Below, piece by piece: positions 5,963 to 9,791 of a stretch of 9,791 nt of DNA (positions are counted from its first letter, which is position 1; every line of letters begins with the position of its first letter). The notes under the pieces are model-generated. The model made no database searches, was not told where the DNA came from, and worked only from the letters and a program-made list of their open reading frames with translations. Both the position numbers and the translations under genes were made by a program. Origin of the DNA: Croceibacterium_A sp039927815 (lineage in GTDB: Bacteria > Pseudomonadota > Alphaproteobacteria > Sphingomonadales > Sphingomonadaceae); contig JBDSUJ010000044.1 in NCBI GenBank assembly GCA_039927815.1, positions 1 through 9,791 on the forward strand, read 5' to 3'.

Positions 5963-6804
5963 TGGCGCGAATTACCGCCGGGATCGGGACCAGCCACGTA
6001 CCCGCGATCGGCGCCGCGTTCGACAACGGGCGCACGGCCGAGCCGGACTGGCAGCCGGTGTTCGATGGGTACGAGTGGGTCAAGACATTCCAGGACCGCG
6101 AGGAACCCGATGTCGTCATCCTGTGTTACAACGACCATGCCAGCGCGATGATGCTCGACGTGGTGCCGACTTTCGCACTCGGCTGCGCGGAGGAATTCGA
6201 GCCGGCCGACGAGGGCTGGGGTCCACGCCAGGTGCCGACCGTGATGGGCGATCCGATCTTCGCCGCCCATTTGGCCGAGCAGCTGGTGATAGACAATTTC
6301 GATCTGACCTTGATGAACGCGATGGACGTCGACCACGGCCTGACCGTGCCGCTGTCGCTGATCTTCGGCAAAGTGCCCGAATGGCCGGTGCGGGTGATCC
6401 CGCTGGCAGTCAACGTGACCCAGTTTCCCACCCCTTCGGGCGAACGGTGCTGGCAACTGGGCGAGGCGATCCGCGATGCGGTGCAGGCCTATCCGGCTGG
6501 GCTCAATGTCCAGATCTGGGGTACCGGGGGGATGAGCCACCAGTTGCAGGGTGAGCGCGCGGGACTGATCAACCCGGAGTTCGACAACGCCTTCCTCGAC
6601 AAGCTGGTCGACCGCACAGATGAGTTGCGGGCGATTACGCGGCTCGAATACATCCGCGAGGCCGGGACCGAGGGAATCGAGCTGATCATGTGGCTGATCA
6701 TGCGCGCCGCGCTGGGCGACAGGGTCCAGCCGCTGCACCGCTTCTACCACGTGCCCGCATCGAACACCGCCGTGGGCCACATCGTTCTGCGGCCAGAGAA
6801 TTAG
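5962..6804 (+). CDS. ligB: LigB-like catalytic beta subunit, class III extradiol ring-cleavage dioxygenase
   Basis: The 280-aa product aligns end to end with LigB. It keeps the non-heme Fe(II) ligands His12 (GTSH), His59 (YNDHAS) and Glu240 (EGIELIMWLIM), the catalytic base His193 (GTGGMSHQLQG), His125 (MDVDHG) and the substrate-contact segment PASNTA at 265-270; all internal residues are two lower than in LigB numbering. The family uses O2 to open the ring of protocatechuate between C4 and C5, giving 4-carboxy-2-hydroxymuconate semialdehyde. It lacks the roughly 20-residue C-terminal tail of SYK-6 LigB. The start ATG overlaps the ligA-like stop. No ligC, ligI, ligJ, ligK or regulator is adjacent, so the substrate stays open; gallate and methylgallate enzymes belong to the same superfamily. 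Activity is likely, since all key residues are present. Confidence 0.92.
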   Translation: MARITAGIGTSHVPAIGAAFDNGRTAEPDWQPVFDGYEWVKTFQDREEPDVVILCYNDHASAMMLDVVPTFALGCAEEFEPADEGWGPRQVPTVMGDPIFAAHLAEQLVIDNFDLTLMNAMDVDHGLTVPLSLIFGKVPEWPVRVIPLAVNVTQFPTPSGERCWQLGEAIRDAVQAYPAGLNVQIWGTGGMSHQLQGERAGLINPEFDNAFLDKLVDRTDELRAITRLEYIREAGTEGIELIMWLIMRAALGDRVQPLHRFYHVPASNTAVGHIVLRPEN

Positions 6805-6986
6805 CCTACCCGATAGCGGAGCTCGCAGGGAAGCGGCGTGGGAAACATTCATGGCGGCTTTTCAAGTTCACGGCTTGTGGCAAGGCGCTGAACCCGCCGC
6901 TCAGCGAACAGAAAGATTGACCGGACTTGTTGCGGAGCCGCCCTGCGTCTAAGGGCGCCCATCCAATTTCCTGCGAGTACTGTTTC

Positions 6987-8816
6987 ATGAGCCTCCGCAA
7001 CGTGGCGATCATCGCGCACGTCGATCACGGCAAAACCACCTTGGTCGACCAGTTGTTCCGCCAGTCCGGAACTTTCCGCGAGAACCAGCGGATCGAGGAA
7101 CGGGCGATGGATTCGACCGATCTCGAGAAGGAGCGCGGGATCACCATCCTCGCCAAGCCGACGAGCGTCGAGTGGGCCCCGGCGGGTTCCGAAGAGCATT
7201 TCCGCATCAACATCGTCGATACCCCCGGCCATGCTGATTTCGGCGCCGAGGTGGAACGCATTCTGAGTATGGTCGACGGCGTTATCCTGCTGGTTGATGC
7301 CGCGGAAGGCCCCATGCCACAGACCAAGTTCGTGACCGGCAAGGCGCTCGGGCTCGGCCTGCGCCCAATCGTGGTGGTCAACAAGATCGACCGCCCGGAT
7401 GCGCGCGCCGACGAAGTGCTCAACGAAGTGTTCGACCTGTTCGTCGCGCTCGACGCCAGCGACGAGCAGCTCGACTTTCCGTGCCTCTACGCCTCGGGCC
7501 GCGCGGGCTACGCCAGCCACGATCCCGACGTCCGCGACGGCGATCTGGTGCCGCTGTTCGAGGTCATCGTCGGGCATGTGCCCGAGCCAACGGCCGATCC
7601 CGAAGGCGAATTCAAGATGATCGCGGTTCTGCTCGACCGCGACCCGTTCTTGGGCCGCATTCTCACTGGCCGGATCGAGAGCGGGCGGCTCGAAACCGGC
7701 ATGCCGATCCACGCGATCGACGTGGATGGCGCGGTGGTCGAGACCGGCCGCGCCACCAAGGTGTTCGCTTATCGCGGACTCGACCGCGTGCCCGAGGACA
7801 GCGCCGAGGCGGGCGATATCGTCGCCATTGCCGGGCTGACCAAGGCGACCGTGTCCAACACTATTGCGGTCCCGACCGTCACCGTGCCGATCGCGGCGCG
7901 CCCGATCGACCCGCCCACGCTCGCCATGCGCTTCGCCGTCAACGATAGCCCCTATGCGGGGCGCGAGGGGGACAAGGTCCAGAGTCGCGTGATCCGCGAC
8001 CGGCTCGAGCGCGAGGCCGAAGGCAACGTCGCGATCAAGATCAGCGAAAGCGCCGACCGCGACGCGTTCGAAGTAGCGGGCCGTGGCGAGCTCCAGCTCG
8101 GCGTACTGATCGAGACGATGCGCCGCGAAGGGTTCGAGCTCTCGATTGGCCGCCCACGCGTGCTCTACCAGGAAGGGCCCGGCGGCCGCGAGGAGCCATA
8201 CGAGACCGTCGTCATCGACGTCGATGAAGAGCATTCGGGAACGGTGGTCGAGAAAATGGCCCAGCGCAAAGGCCAGATGACCGACATGCGCCCGAGCGGC
8301 GGGGGGAAGACCCGCCTGACCTTCACCGCGCCCAGCCGTGGCCTCATTGGCTATCACGGAGAATTCCTGTCCGACACCCGCGGTACCGGGATCATGAACC
8401 GCCTGTTCGAAAAGTACGGTCCCCACGCAGGCCCGATCCAGGGCCGCCAGAACGGGGTGCTGATCTCTATGGAGCAGGGCGAGGCCGTGCCTTACGCGCT
8501 CAACGCGCTGGAAGATCGCGGCATCCTGTTCATCAGCCCGAACGAGAAGCTGTACGAGGGCATGATCATCGGCGAGAACGCCAAGCCGCAGGACCTCGAA
8601 GTCAATCCGCTCAAGTCCAAGCAACTGACCAACTTCCGCTCCACCGGCAAGGACGACGCGGTTCGGCTGACCCCGCCGCGCAAGATGACGTTGGAACAGG
8701 CGATCGCCTACATCCAGGACGACGAGCTCGTCGAAGTGACCCCGCAAAGCATCCGGTTGCGCAAGCGCTACCTCGACCCGCATGAGCGCAAAAGAGCCAG
8801 CCGCAAGGACGGGTAG
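6987..8816 (+). CDS. typA: translational GTPase TypA/BipA
   Basis: From ATG 6987 the product is 609 aa, close to E. coli BipA (607). The GTPase motifs are all present: AHVDHGKTT (residues 10-18), ERGIT (49-53), DTPGH (78-82) and NKID (132-135). EF-G-like domains follow, including GRGELQLGVLIETMRREGFE, then the TypA-specific C-terminal region with STGKDDAVRLTPPRKMTLEQA and RLRKRYLDPHERKR. The protein binds the 70S ribosome and helps large-subunit assembly and stress or cold adaptation. The frame stays open upstream to a TTG at 6927, but the first 20 residues would lie outside the family, so ATG 6987 is preferred; only a weak ribosome site precedes it. The 182-bp gap after the ligB-like gene suggests its own promoter, though I cannot place one with confidence. 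Confidence 0.97.
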   Translation: MSLRNVAIIAHVDHGKTTLVDQLFRQSGTFRENQRIEERAMDSTDLEKERGITILAKPTSVEWAPAGSEEHFRINIVDTPGHADFGAEVERILSMVDGVILLVDAAEGPMPQTKFVTGKALGLGLRPIVVVNKIDRPDARADEVLNEVFDLFVALDASDEQLDFPCLYASGRAGYASHDPDVRDGDLVPLFEVIVGHVPEPTADPEGEFKMIAVLLDRDPFLGRILTGRIESGRLETGMPIHAIDVDGAVVETGRATKVFAYRGLDRVPEDSAEAGDIVAIAGLTKATVSNTIAVPTVTVPIAARPIDPPTLAMRFAVNDSPYAGREGDKVQSRVIRDRLEREAEGNVAIKISESADRDAFEVAGRGELQLGVLIETMRREGFELSIGRPRVLYQEGPGGREEPYETVVIDVDEEHSGTVVEKMAQRKGQMTDMRPSGGGKTRLTFTAPSRGLIGYHGEFLSDTRGTGIMNRLFEKYGPHAGPIQGRQNGVLISMEQGEAVPYALNALEDRGILFISPNEKLYEGMIIGENAKPQDLEVNPLKSKQLTNFRSTGKDDAVRLTPPRKMTLEQAIAYIQDDELVEVTPQSIRLRKRYLDPHERKRASRKDG

Positions 8817-8913
8817 GACGTTGCGGGTGCGGAGCAGTTGCGACCGGTCTGACAAAGCGGCACAGGGGCCGCGGGGCGGGACGTGGCTCCGTCGCTGCTG
8901 ATGCCGAGGGTTT

Positions 8914-9693
8914 TTGCTCGATCCACCCGCTAACCAGGCCGCGTCGCTGGCCGAACGGCTGCGCGCGCGCGTCGCTCCGCGGGTCGTCGGGCTGGTCCTG
9001 GCGCTGGTGGCCGAAGCAATCGTGCTGCTCCTGCTGCTGTCGCTGAATGACACCAGCGGGGCCGACAAGGAGCACGTCACGGTCGTTGATCTGGCCGCGC
9101 ACCCGGCAAGCGAGGATCCGCCCAAGCCGGAGCCGAGCAGTCAGCCCAAGGCTGCCGCCGAGCCGCGCCCTAACCTCCGACCGCCTCCTCCGCAAGCGGT
9201 GCCAGTGCCGGTGATCGAGCCGGTGCCCACCCCGGTCCCTCTCGTTGCCGTGTCCAAGATCCCTGTCGCGCCCACCGCACCCCCAGCCGCGCGCCCGGCC
9301 CAGGCGCCACCCGTTAGCGGGCCTGCCTATGGGCCGCCTGACAGCGGCGGTGGCGGCGGGGCATATGGAGATACCGCGCGGGTCGGCACCGCGCCCAATG
9401 GTCAGCCGATGTACGCCGCGGCATGGTATCGCAAGCCGGCGGATGGCGAGCTGCAGGGATATCTATCGACCGCCAGCGGCCCAGGGTGGGGCCTGATCGC
9501 ATGCAAGACAGTGCCCGATTTTCGCGTCGAGGACTGCGTCGGGCTCGACGAGTACCCGGAAGGCTCGCAAATCCTGCGCGCGGTGCTGGCCGCGGCATGG
9601 CAATTCCGCGTCCGGCCGCCGCGCAAGGGCGGGGAACTGCTGGTCGGCTCGTGGGTCAGGATCCGCATCGATTACGAGGTCCGCCGCGAGTAG
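8914..9693 (+). CDS. TonB-like inner-membrane protein with proline-rich periplasmic linker
   Basis: The 259-aa product has a short basic N-terminus (RLRARVAPR), one transmembrane helix (about residues 24-44, LVLALVAEAIVLLLLLSL), then a periplasmic linker dense in Pro, Ala, Val and Glu/Lys (about 66-137) and a Gly-rich break (SGGGGGAYG). The C-terminal domain (about 160-259) holds two cysteines (ACKTVPDFRVEDC) and ends QFRVRPPRKGGELLVGSWVRIRIDYEV, which recalls the TonB C-terminal fold, where 'RPPR.. G' precedes the last strands. I recognise this as a family of uncharacterised TonB-like proteins in sphingomonads. No exbB or exbD is nearby, so energy transduction is unproven. The start is TTG 8914 with GAGGG close before it (3 nt, tight); a stop at 8899 rules out anything further upstream in this frame. 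An ATG at 8901 lies in another frame. Confidence 0.7.
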   Translation: MLDPPANQAASLAERLRARVAPRVVGLVLALVAEAIVLLLLLSLNDTSGADKEHVTVVDLAAHPASEDPPKPEPSSQPKAAAEPRPNLRPPPPQAVPVPVIEPVPTPVPLVAVSKIPVAPTAPPAARPAQAPPVSGPAYGPPDSGGGGGAYGDTARVGTAPNGQPMYAAAWYRKPADGELQGYLSTASGPGWGLIACKTVPDFRVEDCVGLDEYPEGSQILRAVLAAAWQFRVRPPRKGGELLVGSWVRIRIDYEVRRE

Positions 9694-9774
9694 CGCCAAG
9701 CCGTTCCAATTGCGTTCAGTATCCGCGCGTTAACCAAGGCTCACCGGACGGCGCGAGTCCACTCCGCGCGTCTT

Positions 9775-9788
9775 CCGAAGTTGTTCGG
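9775..9788. repeat. small hairpin in the non-coding right end
   Basis: CCGAA (9775-9779) and TTCGG (9784-9788) enclose a four-base loop GTTG; one further T-A pair flanks the stem. No T-run follows within the window. The 98 bases after the TonB-like stop contain no ORF of note and probably belong to the region before the next gene. Confidence 0.25.
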
Positions 9789-9791
9789 AGA

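Noticed and set aside
5959..6852. 297-codon minus-strand frame opposite the ligB-like gene
   Set aside because: A shadow of a gene whose metal ligands and catalytic residues are all conserved; the antisense product has no recognisable features.
6917..6953. TTGACC ... TCTAAG as a typA promoter
   Set aside because: The spacing between the two hexamers is about 27 bases, and no -10-like hexamer exists at 16-18 bases.
8857..8875. GCGGC / GCCGC stem as a typA terminator
   Set aside because: The stem is only five pairs and is followed by G-rich sequence rather than a T-run; such short GC stems are common in DNA of this composition.
8901..8933. ATG at 8901 as start of the TonB-like gene
   Set aside because: It is in a different frame and stops after ten codons (MPRVFARSTR); joining would need an indel for which there is no evidence.
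6849..9125. 758-codon open frame on the minus strand opposite typA
   Set aside because: It is antisense to a textbook TypA with all motifs. Its product is rich in His, Asp, Arg and Ala with no domain, as expected from the mirror frame of a high-GC gene.
1..9791. CRISPR array, tRNA, rRNA or insertion sequence
   Set aside because: No regularly spaced repeats, no tRNA-like cloverleaf, no rRNA signature and no intact transposase were seen in either strand.

Overview
The window is high-GC DNA with strongly GC-biased third codon positions. Its gene families (two-subunit LigA/LigB extradiol dioxygenase, a TonB-like proline-rich protein, and a Kup transporter beside a KdpD/KdpE-like regulator) point to an alphaproteobacterium of the Sphingomonadales (Sphingomonas, Novosphingobium or Sphingobium-like). 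This assignment rests on remembered family resemblance, not on a database search.

Layout, left to right. (1) 2-1603 (+): the 3' part of a large secreted or surface beta-helix protein resembling the region after the G8 domain in CEMIP/TMEM2-type proteins; its 5' end lies outside the window. (2) 1604-2069: a spacer holding a 9-bp inverted repeat and the decayed remnant of a small helix-turn-helix-like gene, readable only by passing through two or three frames. (3) 2070-3407 (-): a fused regulator with a KdpD-type four-helix membrane module, a GAF-like region, a HisKA-like helix that has lost its histidine, no ATPase domain and no receiver domain, ending in a KdpE-type winged helix. (4) 3512-5428 (+): the Kup potassium transporter, divergent from the regulator across about 104 bp that hold an inverted repeat, a GGCGCC hairpin and a possible nine-codon leader ORF overlapping the kup start. 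(5) 5495-5962 and 5962-6804 (+): ligA-like and ligB-like subunits of an extradiol dioxygenase, overlapping by one base (TAATG). (6) 6987-8816 (+): the translational GTPase TypA/BipA. (7) 8914-9693 (+): a TonB-like inner-membrane protein with a proline-rich periplasmic linker. (8) 9694-9791: no gene, one small hairpin.

How the genes fit together: the regulator and kup look like one functional unit. A KdpD/KdpE-derived, membrane-anchored protein seems to have lost phosphorelay chemistry and become a one-component regulator, placed head to head with a potassium transporter. This is the most unusual element here. The ligAB pair would open the ring of protocatechuate or a related lignin-derived catechol, but no other gene of that pathway is present. 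typA and the TonB-like gene look like ordinary chromosomal genes.
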